DNA of 64,000 bases, taken from Galeruca laticollis. Taxonomy: Eukaryota; Arthropoda; Insecta; Coleoptera; Chrysomelidae. The notes beneath the pieces are model-generated. The model saw only the letters and a list, made by a program, of their open reading frames with translations. It did no database searches and was not told the origin of the DNA. The stretch's first letter is position 1. The number at the start of each line of letters is the position of its first letter. A program made the translations under genes and the position numbers. The DNA lies in the NCBI GenBank assembly GCA_963921935.1, contig OY998180.1:110242183-110306182 (forward strand), given 5' to 3'. Positions 11,103 through 22,439 of this stretch are shown here, piece by piece.

Positions 11103-14100
11103 CGTTTGATTCCTGTAATAATTTTTTAGTTACTGATCTTGGTTTTCTGGTTAAATTTTTATGATATGTACCCTTACTGGTTTTAATGATAACACCTTTT
11201 TGACCAAGAACTTTTGTTTTTTTGAATTTAGGTAATTTTTTATTTCTTTGTTTTGTTTTAATATAACACGTTTTTTGGGTTGAGAAACTTGGGGGATCTT
11301 CACGTTTTTCATTTAATTTTTGAATTATTTTCTCTTTTGTACTTTCATTATTTTGCTTGACTTTCTCATATAATCTTTTGCTATTTTCTTTGTGGTCTTG
11401 TACATATGACGATATTATTAAATGATCATCTAAATTGAAAGGATCGGGGTTGTTAATATGACCTTTAATAATTTCAAAAGGGGTGTATTTTGTAACTGAA
11501 TGGATGGAATTATTATAACAAAATATTGCGTTTTTAATTAACTGATCGGGTTTCATATTTTTGTTTTCCTCTTGTAGGCATCTATAATGTTCAATTAAAG
11601 TCGAATGAAATCTCTAAACTGGAGAGTTAGAATTACTGTTTTTTGCAGTTGTAAAATGTAAATGAATATGATGTAATTTACAAAAATCTTGGAGGTCGAA
11701 ATTTTTAAATTCTGTGCCTTGATCTGTTGTGATTCTATTGGGTAAACCGTGGTGTGAAATGAATTCAAGTAGTTTATCGACTACCAATATTCCTATTATA
11801 CTATCTAATGGATAAGCTTGACCGTAACGTGAAAATGAGTCTATAATTGTTAGATATGATTTGTTTGCTATATAAAATAGATCTAAATGTATATGTTCAA
11901 AAGGTTTTGATGCTGTGGGTGTTAAATTAAATTTGATTACTGGTGGGTTTCTATCGTATTTATTTTTCAAACAGGTTTCGCAATTATTAATATATTTTTC
12001 GATATCGTCGTTCATTTTTGGCCAATAATATAGCGAACTAAGTGATTTTTTTACTTCATTGATTCCTCTGTGTCCTGATTTATAAATGTGACTGTATTCA
12101 ATTTTTACTTTTTGCTCTTCAGTGGTTTCCACGTCTTTTAAGACTTTCGGACAATGAATAAATTTAAGTGCTGAATTTTTGAATGTATTTTGTGCAGTAA
12201 CTACGAATATTTTCCTTAAGGATTCGTTTTGGAAATATAAAGCGTAGTTTTGTTTGGGATCAATGTACTCTTTAATAAGTTTGATTATATTTTGTTCCGT
12301 GTTGAATTTTGGTATCGTTACGTATATTCTAAAATTTTCAAAAATTTTCTCTCGCGTAATTTGAGAATTCATTGTTTCTCCTAGCGTGAGGTAAATTTGA
12401 TTTTTATACATATTTAAAGGTTTCTCTGAAATGGGAATATTTAGTATTGGATTTTCTAAAGCTGTATGAATTGTATCTATAGTTTGGTTGGTTTGTTCTC
12501 TAGGTATTGTTATGTCAGAAATGATATTTATTTTTTTGTTTTGTTGATTTTTGTCAAAAATTTGTAATTCGTCTGTTAGATCTATATCATCTAAATTCGG
12601 AAGAATATCATTAATTTGCAAAACTTCGTCAATATCATTTAAATCGTTCTCATCATAATTTACAGCTATGGATTCGGTTTCGAATGCGTTTAGATTTTGA
12701 ACATTTCGCGAAAGAGCATCTGCTACTTGATTATTTTTTCCTTTTACATACTTTATCTCATAATTAAATTCTTCAAGTCTTAATCGCCAGCGTACTAATC
12801 TGGAATTCGGTTCTTTGAGGGAAAATAACCATTGTAATGGCTTGTGGTCAGTGAATATTGTAAAACGTTTACCAAAAAGATAGGGTCGGAAGTATTTGCA
12901 TGCCCATACTATGGCTAGCAATTCTTTCTCAATTGTAGAAAAGTTGATTTCAGAAGAATTCAAGGTTCTAGAGGCATAACAAATCGGATGATTATTTTGA
13001 GACAAGACGGCACCTATTGCATAGTTTGATGCGTCTGTTGTTAGTTCAAATGGTTTTTCTAAATCTGGGTATGCTAAGACTGGTTCTGATATTAGAATAT
13101 TTTTACAAGTGTCAACACATTTAAGAAATTCGGTCGTATGTTCAACTTTCATATCTTTCTTCAAACACATCGTTAGTGGTTTTGTTAATTTTGCAAAGTT
13201 TTTTATAAATTTTTGGTAATAACCGAGAAGACCTAGGAAAGATTTGATATTTTTTGTTGTTTTAGGGATAGGAAAATTTTGTATTGCTTTGATTTTATTC
13301 GGGTTTGGTTTTATACCTTGAGGTGTTACAACGTGACCTAAATATTCTACTTCTTTGCGAAGAAATTCGCATTTATCTAATTGTATCTTAAATCGTGCTT
13401 CGCGTAGTTTAATAAAGACTAATTTTAAATTTTGTATGTGTTCTTGTAGACTTGTGCTGAAAATGATTATATCATCCATATAAACCATACAGATTTTATT
13501 TTGTAAGTCTTTTAGGACTTCATTAACTACTCTTTGAAGGGTAGACGGGGCATTTTTTAGTCCAAACGGCATTCTGAGAAACTCATAATGACCGCCATCG
13601 ACGTTAAACGCAGTTTTTTCTATAGAGCATTCACTCATTTGAATCTGGTGAAAGCCGCTCGCTAAATCTAAAGTGCTAAAGTATTGTGCACGGCCTAATT
13701 TATCTAAAATGTCAGAGATATTCGGTAACGGGTATCTATCGTCAATAGTTTTTTCATTTAATTTTCTATAATCAACGACTAGTCTCCATTTTCGTGTGTT
13801 AGAAGCATCTAATTTTTTATCTACGATCCAGATTGGCGAACTCCATGGTGAACATGATGATCTAATTATTCCTTTGTCCAACATTTCTTGGACTTGTCGT
13901 CTTACTTCGTTTCTATGCACATAAGGGTATCGATAGGATTTTGAATGGACTGGTATTTCGTCTTTAGTTCGAATTATATGGTTAATTTTAGATGTAAAGG
14001 TTAGTCTATCTCCTGGTTTGAGAAATAAATCAGAGAATTCTTTGCACAGATTGATGATCTTTTGTTTTTCTTCGCTATTCATATGACTTGTGCGAATTAA

Positions 14101-14847
14101 TTTGGAAATGTCGTTTTTTGAATTAATTATTTTATTTTCTTCAAAATTGTTATTGAAGCTCTCGAACTCAACCGTTTCATATTGACTTAGGTTGAATAGG
14201 TTGGCTTTTATTGGTTTTGTTAAAGTAATAGAAATACATTTATCAGTGTAATTTTGGACTTCTACAGGAGCAAATCCATTTTTTGCTACTGATAGTGTTT
14301 GGGGGATTTCAACATTATCTATAATTTGGCCATCTATCAAAATTTCACCGTTATCAATAGTAACTGGAAGTCTCTTAATAGTTCTTTCATTTGCGTTTAC
14401 GGAAAAGGAAAATTGGACATCGTCAAATTTTCTATATTTAAAAGGTATCTCTACGTATTGATTTACTAATTTTTTATTAATAAGATCTATATTCAAATTC
14501 ATATTAATTAAATCTTGTAATCCGATGATTCCATCGTGAAAATCGTGAAAATCATATAGGATAAAATCTATAAAATAATTATTACATTTAAGCTCATTAA
14601 ATGCTGGTACTAGTGCTTGGTATCTTATATTTTTACTTCCTAAAGTGGTTGATAAAGTAATATCACTTTGATAAATCGTTTCTGGATAGAATTGTTCGAT
14701 TATTGACGGTTTTATTATAGATCTAGTACTGCCAGTATCTATAAGTAATTTTAATTTTGGATTTTTAATTTCTTTATATGGCAAGGCGTTATTGGAAACA
14801 ATGTTAATTTCTGTTACTTGCTCTCGTTGGATGGGCCTGGTATACAA
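11044..14847 (-). pseudogene. pol: Errantivirus pol polyprotein, one in-frame stop in integrase
   Basis: The frame begins at the frameshift site. In residue numbers from 14847: protease LLIDTGS with the DTG at 37-39; reverse transcriptase at about 290-480 with VYMDDIII (YMDD 456-459); RNase H with TDASNYAIG at about 604 and FTDHKPLQW at about 665; integrase zinc finger H920, H926, C956, C959. The integrase core has Asp 989 (HLDLF) and Asp 1042 (TTDQGTEF). Codon 1078 is TAG (11616-11614), and the same frame continues to 11044 for about 190 more codons. The expected D-x35-E glutamate falls exactly on that stop. This part therefore lacks a working integrase. Confidence 0.93.
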
Positions 14848-16103
14848 AAATTTTCGTTTTCTACTTCGTGATTATTATCGGGTTCTATTGCTTCGTAATA
14901 TTCGTTTTGTGAATTGGGATCATTATATTGTTTAGAGTGTAACTCATCGGATATAAAATTCGGTCTTTGATTCGTATTATTTCTAAAATAATTATTTTGG
15001 AAACGATTTCTCGTTTGCAATGAAGGGTTTCTTGACATTGTAGACATTGGTACTGGATTTGGCAATTGGTTTTCTGGAATTTGGTTTGGTCTGAAGACAT
15101 TTTTAGGTGGACCAAATACTTGACGATTCGTTAAGAATTTTCGGTTTTGTGGAATTGGTTGAATATCAATCGGTTGGCTGGGGAATTGTGTGCCATTATT
15201 GTTATTTTGTTGAAAGGATTGAGGTGGACGATAATTATTAGAATATGACCTATTGTTGAAATTAGATTGAGGTGGACGATAATTATTATTGGAATATGAC
15301 CCATTATTAAAATTTCGATTTAATGAATTGTTGTTTGAAGACTGAGCATTTTGAGAATTGTTGGGGATATTATTTCTAGGATTGTATGTTTGCATATTAA
15401 CATTTGTTCTATTTGGCTGATGAAATCTGTCGTTGAGATTTCCGTACATTTTTTCAAAGTTTTCGAATTCTGTGACATAACCCATTGCGTCTTCTAAACT
15501 TTCTGGTTTTTTCAAATGCATATTATTTTTTAATATACCGCTACATCCCGCTATGAACGTGTTTAAAGCAACTTTATTATAGTGATTTATTTGACATTCT
15601 TTTTCTAATTGATTCATATTCATATCATTACTAACCCTTTGTAATACTCTACTTCTAATTAATTGTAACCTACTTCCAAAATCTATTAAATGTTCTCCTT
15701 TAAGAGGTCTACTTCGCGTCAATTCTTGTACTAAGCAGTCTAAATTGCGTCTATCAGCAAAACATTGGATTAAAGCTTGTTTCAATTTATCCCAATTATT
15801 TATTTCAATTCTATTTCCTACCATAACTTCCGCTCGTCCTTCTAATTTTTCTTGTACACATTCAAAAATATGTGCTTTTAGTTCAGGATCATTATAAGCA
15901 CTATAAGTAGTTATTAAATTTTCACATTTTAAAATAAACTTATTTAAATAATCGCAATCACCATTGAAAGGTTTAATATTGTTGACTTTTTGTTTTAAGA
16001 GGTCCCAATTAATTGCATTCGGCATATTGTTTCTGTTATTTGTATCACTTAAGTTAATATTCTTCAAGGTTATTAAAATATTATCGATTTCAGAATCACT
16101 CAT
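14814..16103 (-). CDS. gag: Errantivirus Gag (429 aa)
   Basis: The ATG at 16103-16101 opens an uninterrupted 429-codon frame. Residues 1-230 resemble the capsid region of 17.6/ZAM-like gag, with helical, charged sequence around CVQEKLEGRAEVMVGNRIE and ALIQCFADRRNLDCLVQEL. The C-terminal ~180 residues are very rich in Asn, Gln, Pro and Arg (repeats of NNYRPPQS) and have no CCHC knuckle, as in many errantiviruses. It is the only one of the three genes that is fully open. The leader between the primer site and the ATG is about 285 nt. Confidence 0.92.
   Translation of the reverse strand: MSDSEIDNILITLKNINLSDTNNRNNMPNAINWDLLKQKVNNIKPFNGDCDYLNKFILKCENLITTYSAYNDPELKAHIFECVQEKLEGRAEVMVGNRIEINNWDKLKQALIQCFADRRNLDCLVQELTRSRPLKGEHLIDFGSRLQLIRSRVLQRVSNDMNMNQLEKECQINHYNKVALNTFIAGCSGILKNNMHLKKPESLEDAMGYVTEFENFEKMYGNLNDRFHQPNRTNVNMQTYNPRNNIPNNSQNAQSSNNNSLNRNFNNGSYSNNNYRPPQSNFNNRSYSNNYRPPQSFQQNNNNGTQFPSQPIDIQPIPQNRKFLTNRQVFGPPKNVFRPNQIPENQLPNPVPMSTMSRNPSLQTRNRFQNNYFRNNTNQRPNFISDELHSKQYNDPNSQNEYYEAIEPDNNHEVENENFCIPGPSNESK
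14847..14853 (-). promoter_or_regulatory. Gag-pol -1 frameshift heptamer AAATTTT
   Basis: In the gag frame the minus strand reads A-AAT-TTT. This is a perfect X-XXY-YYZ slippery heptamer. A -1 slip puts the ribosome exactly into the pol frame at 14847, inside the gag/pol overlap (14814-14847). Confidence 0.8.
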
Positions 16104-16388
16104 AAATAGTTTTATTTACTTTTACTTAATATATCTTTCAAGACCTACAAATGGCGTGAAAGGCATGAAAAGGAATTATTTGGCACTTACGTTTTTCTGA
16201 AGAAACTGTGTCTTGTCCTCTTCCTCTGACTCTTCGGGCACTCTGGAACTCTGCTGGGTACGATGTAACAAATGTTCTCAAAACTAAGGTTCGATCCGCA
16301 CTTAAAACGTTAAAACATTAAAAGTTATGAAAATTCACGAAAAAGTCTCACTTGAACTGGACAGTTTCTTTTAATCACAACTCGTACT

Positions 16389-16408
16389 GGATCCTACTGA
16401 CTGCGCCA
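16389..16408 (-). promoter_or_regulatory. Primer binding site, tRNA-Ser type
   Basis: The minus strand reads TGGCGCAGTCAGTAGGATCC directly after the 5' LTR, sharing the final T with it. It resembles the tRNA-Ser primer site used by 17.6/297-type elements. Confidence 0.8.
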
Positions 16409-16627
16409 CTTTTATTTCCTTATTAGAAAATTTCTTTTTTAAAAAGACAAAATATAATTTTTAGTTTATTTCGAACTGTACAAAACATACATCAGAGTTT
16501 AACAATGGTAAATGAAAATTAACTGAAGAGTAATTCAAATTATTTACAGACAGTATATATAACTTTTATAGAAGTGTTCAAGTTGCACTTTTGCAGGTGT
16601 TCTTCAGATAAGGCTGTAGACATAACT
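16408..16627 (-). repeat. 5' LTR of the errantivirus (220 bp)
   Basis: This LTR partners the one at 9179-9409. It lacks the extra 11-bp unit. CTCC follows at 16628-16631 as the target duplication. Confidence 0.92.
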
Positions 16628-16777
16628 CTCCCGACCTTTCAATTCTGTATATCTCAGCATGCCTATTTATAGATTCTTGATGTGTGTGTGAATGTAAACA
16701 GTTTATGATTTAGTACTTGCTGATTTGAGACACAGATTTGAGATATTCAGTTATTTTAGTGAAATTACGACTTTTCA

Positions 16778-18201
16778 GTGAATGATATCAATATGGAAAG
16801 GTTTCTTACTCAAAAAGAATTAGAGAGGGCTGTTGAAGAATGTGTAGAAGAAATTGAATATGATAAATCACCCTTGGACATATTTTTTTTGTATTTTGAT
16901 GACGAATTATTAGATATGATTGTACAATATTCTTTGAAGTATGCTCAGGACAATAATCGACATGATTTTCAATTTGACCGAACTGATTTACTAAAGTTTA
17001 TAGGAATTTTGCTTTTATCCGGCTATCATACTTTACCCCAAACTCAAATGTACTGGTCAACAGACGAGGATTGTTCGGAAATGCATGAGTAGAAACAGAT
17101 TCTATAGCATCAAAAGAAATGTGCATCTTTCAGACAATACTAAATTAGATAAAAACGATAAATTCACGAAGCTACGGCCTTTTTTTTGATGCGATAAATA
17201 ATCGAAAGCTTCAGTTTGGAGTTTTCTCGTATGAAGTATCTATAGATGAACAAATGGTGCCCTATTTTGGGCGACATTCATGCAAAATGTATATAGAAGA
17301 CAAACCCGTGAGATTTGGTTTCAAACTATGGTGCTTGTGTTCAGCGAATGGATAACTTTACAAATTTATACCATACGAAGGAGCAAATCCAAACAAACAA
17401 AAAAATGATCTGGGACTGAGAGAGCAAGTAGTATACAATTTGCTATCAATAATTGAGAATCCAAAAAATCATTTAGTGTATTTCGATAATTTTTTTTCTT
17501 CGTACAAACTTCTTGCTTTGTTACGTGATAAAGGATTTTTTGCAACAGGAACCATTCGTGGAAATTGAACAAATCATTGTCCTTTAGAGCCCTTGAAGTC
17601 TATAGGAAAAAAATCCCGGGGAACGTAGGTATGATCACATTTTTGATGAAACTACAAAAATATCTTTAGTTACGTGGAATGACAATTCTGTCGTTACTGT
17701 TATCAGTAACCACATAAATTCCCAGCCACTTTCTAATACAAAACGATATAATCGCAATCACTATTGAGCAACCAAACATTATCAAACACTACAATAAAAA
17801 TATGGGTGGTGTTGACCTGCATGATAATGGGATTGCTAATTATCGGATAGGAATTTCTGGCAAAAAATGGTGGTGGCCATTATTCGTCAACGCTATAGAC
17901 AGTGTTGCTGTCAATTCATGGATAGTATATAACCTGGTCACTTCCAAAAAAAATGTCACAACTGGATTATAAATCGTTCATAGCACTTAGATTGCTCAAG
18001 CTCGCTTATAGAAGTGCAAAACCTTTAAATTCTTCAGAGCCAGAAGAACTTCGGTTCACTAACAATGATCATATTATTACAAAGCCTGACAATAAAACAC
18101 GACGCAGATGTAAAATTTGTCATAATCATGCCATTTTCATCTGCAAAATGTGTAATGTTCACTTACATACTGAGTGTTTCGATGCCTATCATACAAAATA
18201 A
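16778..18201 (+). pseudogene. piggyBac transposase, broken by frameshifts and stops
   Basis: The first frame (16778-17092) gives LTQKELERAVEE and LLSGYHTLPQTQMYWSTD. After shifts near 17090 and 17185, the catalytic regions follow: VSIDEQMVPYFGR (first Asp), HLVYFDNFFSS (second), NMGGVDLHDN (third) and WPLFVNAIDSVAVNSW (fourth). The C-terminal cysteine-rich domain RRCKICHNHAIFICKMC ends at 18201. There are stops near 17352 and 17567 and further shifts near 17770 and 17950. The fold and motif order are those of cut-and-paste piggyBac transposases (DDD catalysis, TTAA target). Only remnants could be translated. Confidence 0.9.
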
Positions 18202-18222
18202 TAGTTAACACTTTTTACCAAT

Positions 18223-18238
18223 GGTGCGAAAACGCACC
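18223..18238. promoter_or_regulatory. Right subterminal palindrome of piggyBac
   Basis: GGTGCGAAAACGCACC lies about 130 bp from the right end and matches the left site at 9134-9147. Confidence 0.55.
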
Positions 18239-18375
18239 AATGATTATTTCAAAAATACATTATTTTTAGTTTTGTTTCTCCATATATATGCCTTAAGTAT
18301 TGTATAAATACTCCCAATAAACATTCAAAAACTTATTTGTTACGTTTTTTCTATTCGTGGTAAAAAATGGGTTAA

Positions 18376-19899
18376 TGTAAAACCATTTTATTTTAAAATT
18401 TTCTTACCAAATACCATTCGAAGTCAAATTATACGTAGTCATTTTTTTTGGCTTTCGAATATTTTTAGAAAATTATCCGGCAATAATTTATTATTATTGG
18501 TGACAATTGAAAAAAAGTGTGACACATTTCTATTCAACGTTATGCAATGTGTCGAGCAAAGGAAGCATTAAAATAGTCCTCAAGGAGAAATCGACTTCAT
18601 GGGATCAACCTAATCGAGCTATAAAATCTGCCAGCTTCTTAAAGCTAACATCGCTGTATTTTAGCAATTTCGAAATAATTTTAATAACCGTGTCTCCTTA
18701 AAGTTTTTGTGTTCAATTTGAAAAATAACATCGGAATTTAGTGGTAATATGTTCGATTTAACTTTAATAATATCAATTGAGAATATATTAATAGAAAGGG
18801 AGCCTTCATAATAAAATTACCCATAGTGAAATATTTTTGTATGAATTTAATTAGAAATATCCTTTGTCCTACGAAATAACCCCATCAAACTAATCAAAAC
18901 TTTGCCGTATACGAAGAAGACGAGCCCCGAAGTTGCAAGTATAAGCAAAACCGAGTTAAATTAGTGAGAATAATCCCTAGAGGGTTTCCTTACCCCTAGT
19001 GTATGTATGTGGGCAGAGAGGCAAGACGGGGAGGATGTAAGGGATGCTTCTTACATCCTGGGGCTGGGATCAATACAGATCAGGAGACGCCCTTACCCAT
19101 GTCAGCGGCCATCCCTCTCTCTTATTTCCCTGCAACCTTCTGCCACCCCCTCTGATGATGCTGCTGCGGAGGACCCCATCTTATGAATCTATACCGATTT
19201 CACTTCGGCACTGCATGAGAAACTGCCCGATCGATGGAGAATAGGGAATGAGTCATTTAGAGCTACTCGATTTCGAGATGCTTCTCAACGTTTATTTATT
19301 TCACAATTTTATTTTACTTTATTATAAAAACTAATTGATGTGGTAATATTTAGTTTAAACAGTAAATCTTAGGATTTAATAAGGTTATTTATAGTGTAAC
19401 TGAAGTCAATATAAGATTCACAAAAAGTTGTTTTTGCGAGTTTTTTTAATGATATTATAGTCTGAATCCTAGAAATTAAATTAGTAACTAAATTGGGAGC
19501 GATGCATAAAATAGTAGCCATACTAAAATTATACAGACTGGGAATAATTAACCACAAACTAAATAATAATTAAGCTAATAGATACGTGGTAACTGAGCAT
19601 ATTCATATTATCGAAAAAGAAGAACACAATACAACGAATTGTATATATAAATAATTCCAAGTTCGGCGACTACTTTTGGAAGAAGGTTAATAGCAGGTGT
19701 CAAATTTGCTGGCACATGAGGTTTAAACTTTCAAAAAGTTTTCTATTTATTGATGCAACATAAATTTAAAAAAAATGGTAAGATCTGAATCGTTTCTGAT
19801 CAAATATAGGTAAGTATGAAGTATCAGAAGTTGTTCTTTTGTAAGTACAAGAACTTGTTTAATTTAAAAATACATCAAATATTTTTTTGTTATAGAAAT
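18376..19899. other. No recognised gene; GC-richer patch at 18900-19260
   Basis: This is mostly AT-rich sequence. At 18960-19260 there is a GC-richer block (around 'ggatgtaagggatgcttcttac' and the run of ccatccctctc) that stands out from its surroundings and may be a transposon fragment, but I recognise no protein or RNA in it. Confidence 0.4.
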
Positions 19900-20404
19900 A
19901 AACCATCAAAATTATCTATATGTGACACACTTTAGCAGAATGCTATATTTGTCATCAATTCTTCCGTATATTTCATAGAAATATCAGGTACCTATATCGA
20001 TCAGAAGACACAGAAATCAAAATTTTAAAAGGAATTTCCAAAAAAAAACTCGCTATGTAAAATAACTTTTAAAAATCAAGAATTAATATTTCAAGATAGA
20101 ACTTTTGGTCAACCACTGGTACTGAATAAACTTCAGACACATTTTAATAAAATTCCAGCCTTTGGAAATAATTTAAAAAAAATTAAATTTAAAAGAAATA
20201 TCTTCGCAAGGATTGACACCAATTCATGAAGAACAATTAAATCTCCATATTCCTAGCATATGGACTATATTTCTATATTCTAGCGGAGTATTGATAATTA
20301 TTTGGCTACTCTTGAAGAAAACTCAAAAAAGAAGAAAATCAGAAGAAACTCCAATGGAATTACAAGAAAAGAAAATTCAACTTCCAGGGGGTGCCTCGAT
20401 CTAA
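19900..20404 (+). pseudogene. env C-terminal fragment of an LTR retroelement
   Basis: The last open part (20213-20404) encodes HEEQLNLHIPSIWTIFLYS, then a hydrophobic span (GVLIIIWLLL) and a basic tail (KKTQKRRKSEE), ending in TAA. This is the layout of the membrane anchor and tail of an env protein. A purine tract and LTR-like sequence follow at once. Upstream, to about 19900, coding resemblance continues only in broken frames. It is unlike the errantivirus env at 9.4 kb in sequence. Confidence 0.5.
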
Positions 20405-20646
20405 TGGGGGAGGTGTTATATACTTTAAATTCCTTACTATACATGAAATAAATTGCTTAATCAGTATATTGTGTAATCACCTGTTATTTTATGAATTGTT
20501 GAACCTTAGTTTTGCTTACATTAGAATTTTTACCTCTTGAATTGTTTATTTTATATTGTCAGTCTAGAATTTACTTCGAATCTGGGAACTTGTAACTTTT
20601 GTTAAATAAATAATTTTTAAAAAAGCTTTTTCCGAGTGTGAAAAGT

Positions 20647-20648
<2 letters not shown>
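20404..20648 (+). mobile_element. Polypurine tract and LTR-like end
   Basis: TGGGGGAGG at 20406-20413 is a plausible polypurine tract right after the env stop, followed by TGTTATATAC as the likely LTR start at 20414. AATAAATAA at about 20606 could be a polyadenylation signal. The far end merges into a (TA)n tract, so the LTR limit is uncertain. Confidence 0.45.
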
Positions 20649-20649
<1 letters not shown>

Positions 20650-20692
<43 letters not shown>

Positions 20693-20699
20693 AAATAAA
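20650..20699. repeat. (TA)n microsatellite
   Basis: About 25 AT dinucleotides. Confidence 0.95.
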
Positions 20700-21032
20700 A
20701 GAACAGACTTGAATAATCTTAGTATAATCTATGCATATCTATTAGAATTCGAAAAACAACATTCAAAAATTTAAGTACCAATCATATAAGAAACCTATAA
20801 TAATATGAATTGTAGCATCAAAGTAATACAAATTAACAAAATTCGTATTGACTTGGCAACATTATTTGATGTCTATATTGTTTTTTGAAGTTTCATAATA
20901 ATTTTTGGATAATATTTGAAATGATTTATTATATACATATTTTTTACAAGTTTACCTACAACCTCGCTAAATAATGTAAGTATTTTTTATATATCCTTTA
21001 TTTTAATTTTGACCATATTTTATAATTGTAGT

Positions 21033-21545
21033 CCTTGAAAATGAATACAATTTGTATTCGAAAGCTAGGAAAGAAAATAAATATTTGAAAGAGTACACTT
21101 TGGTATTATTGCCACATACCCAATAAAAATAATCCTGATCTGTACAAGAAAGTCATTCAGTGGGATATCTGTGTGTTCTCGTAATTTGTACCACTTTTTT
21201 ATGATTATATTTTTTGCTGGAGTATTTGGAATATTTATTTAAAGAGAGATAATATCAAGGAATATTAGTACACAGTAGTTTGGTAATTTTATATTTTTAA
21301 TTTTTCCTTTAAACTCTAAAGAATTCTTCATGTAAAATTGATTTTGGTAAGTGGACTTTGAGAGGATATTTTTCAAATATTTTGATAGATTATTAAAAAA
21401 AAGCCTGTACACAGGATACCATGAGTCTTAAACGGATATCCTCTTTGTGTAATTTGGGTAACCTGTAGATTTTTGGTGCGCGTGCCTTGTTTATTTTTAA
21501 CTGTTTGGCCGTAGTTGGAGGATTGCATCTTAGCAATCCCAAAAA
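21033..21545 (-). pseudogene. Penelope-like element, reverse transcriptase fragment
   Basis: On the minus strand from 21545 downward the frames read ARAPKIYRLPKLHKEDIR, VSCVQAF, LSKYLKN, MKNSLEFKGKIKN and FLDIISLF. These are the N-terminal RT motifs of Penelope-like elements in order, with stops and shifts between. At 21035-21070 on the plus strand lies a stem-loop followed by CGAAAGC, one of the hammerhead-like motifs found repeatedly in this window. The RT body is missing. The next PLE piece, at 21735, is in the opposite orientation. Confidence 0.7.
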
Positions 21546-21711
21546 TCAAAAAAGTATGTTCTAGAAATATTCAATAATTACCATGCTAAACTAAAATTTA
21601 CTATTGAATTAAGACAATAAAAAATGTAACACTTAACGAACAAAAAAACAGTATAAGAACAGAATGGTACACAAAGAAAACATGATCTTCTAGGTATGCA
21701 AATTTCTTATC

Positions 21712-21731
21712 CACACACACACACACACACC
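21712..21731. repeat. (CA)n microsatellite
   Basis: Ten CA units at the start of the plus-strand PLE fragment. Confidence 0.9.
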
Positions 21732-21734
21732 CGC

Positions 21735-22400
21735 TGTCCCAAAAAAATCCGTTGTAATAGGTCTCGTGGACAGAGGTATCCAGCTGTCCGACTGGGAATA
21801 TAGAGAGAGTGCATTAAAACAAGCAAAAAAGGTGCTACTTGAAAACAATTATCCAGAATCTTTCATTAATGACATTTAACAAGAAAGAGTACATAAATTT
21901 TACAATAAAATCCCATAAACAGAGAACAAAAATAAAAACAACGCAAACAATTACATCGTATTGCCCTATATCAGAGGATTATCTGATCAAATTAATAAAT
22001 TGCTAAAGCACTATAACCTACCAGTAGCAAGCAAAGGCTGTAACACCCTAAATAAATGTTTTATACAACTAAAATCAAATACAGCAAAACTAAAAAGAAC
22101 TCATATTATCTATGATATACCGTGTAGCAATTGCGAAGAGGTTTATATAGGCGACACCAGTCAATATTTACAGAATAGGATAAAATCACATAAATATGAT
22201 AAAAAAAACCAAACGGCAACAAACAAACATAAAATCCAAAAAAACATACATTTGACTACGAACAAACCAAAATCCTAAAAGCAGAACTTCACACGAGAAA
22301 AGAGAACTTTATGAAGCTATTGAAATAAAGAGAAATAAAAATGCTATAAATATATAAACCTAATCAATAAAATTTATTCAAATATAATCTAAAAATTTAA
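21735..22400 (+). pseudogene. Penelope-like element, 3' part with GIY-YIG endonuclease
   Basis: The first part reads VVIGLVDRGIQLSD and ALKQAKKVLLENNYPESFI. The open frame 21961-22278 then gives LPYIRGLSDQINKLLKHYNL and IPCSNCEEVYIGDTSQYL, a GIY-YIG-type endonuclease start with the CxxC pair that is typical of Penelope-like elements. The end is broken by shifts (ILKAELHTRKERTL read in another frame). PLEs copy through RNA and cut their target with the GIY-YIG domain. In-frame stops near 21880 and 21916 show decay. Confidence 0.8.
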
Positions 22401-22439
22401 AAACCAACAACAATTAAAATCAGTTATAGACTATTTGGT

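Larger units (their letters stand above)
9179..16627 (-). mobile_element. Complete errantivirus (Ty3/gypsy with env)
   Basis: The 7449-bp element is bounded by 4-bp target duplications CTCC (9175-9178 and 16628-16631). LTRs lie at both ends, with a tRNA-Ser-type primer site at 16389-16408 and a polypurine tract beside the other LTR. On the minus strand the gene order is gag, pol (protease, RT, RNase H, integrase), env. pol and env each carry one in-frame stop, so this copy cannot make those two proteins in full; gag is open. It sits in the 5' non-coding part of a piggyBac element. Errantiviruses are endogenous insect retrovirus-like elements. Confidence 0.93.
8832..18371 (+). mobile_element. 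piggyBac element with nested errantivirus
   Basis: A 15-bp perfect inverted repeat, CCCATTTTTTACCAC, starts at 8832 and ends, inverted, at 18371. Both ends are flanked by TTAA (8828-8831 and 18372-18375), the piggyBac target. Inside are a decayed piggyBac transposase (16778-18201) and an inserted LTR element (9179-16627). Without that insert the element is about 2.1 kb. Its transposase is broken, so it could only move if a related source supplied the enzyme. Confidence 0.88.

Noticed and set aside
18900..19260. GC-richer block considered as a SINE or rRNA fragment
   Set aside because: No A/B box pair, tail or rRNA core sequence could be recognised.
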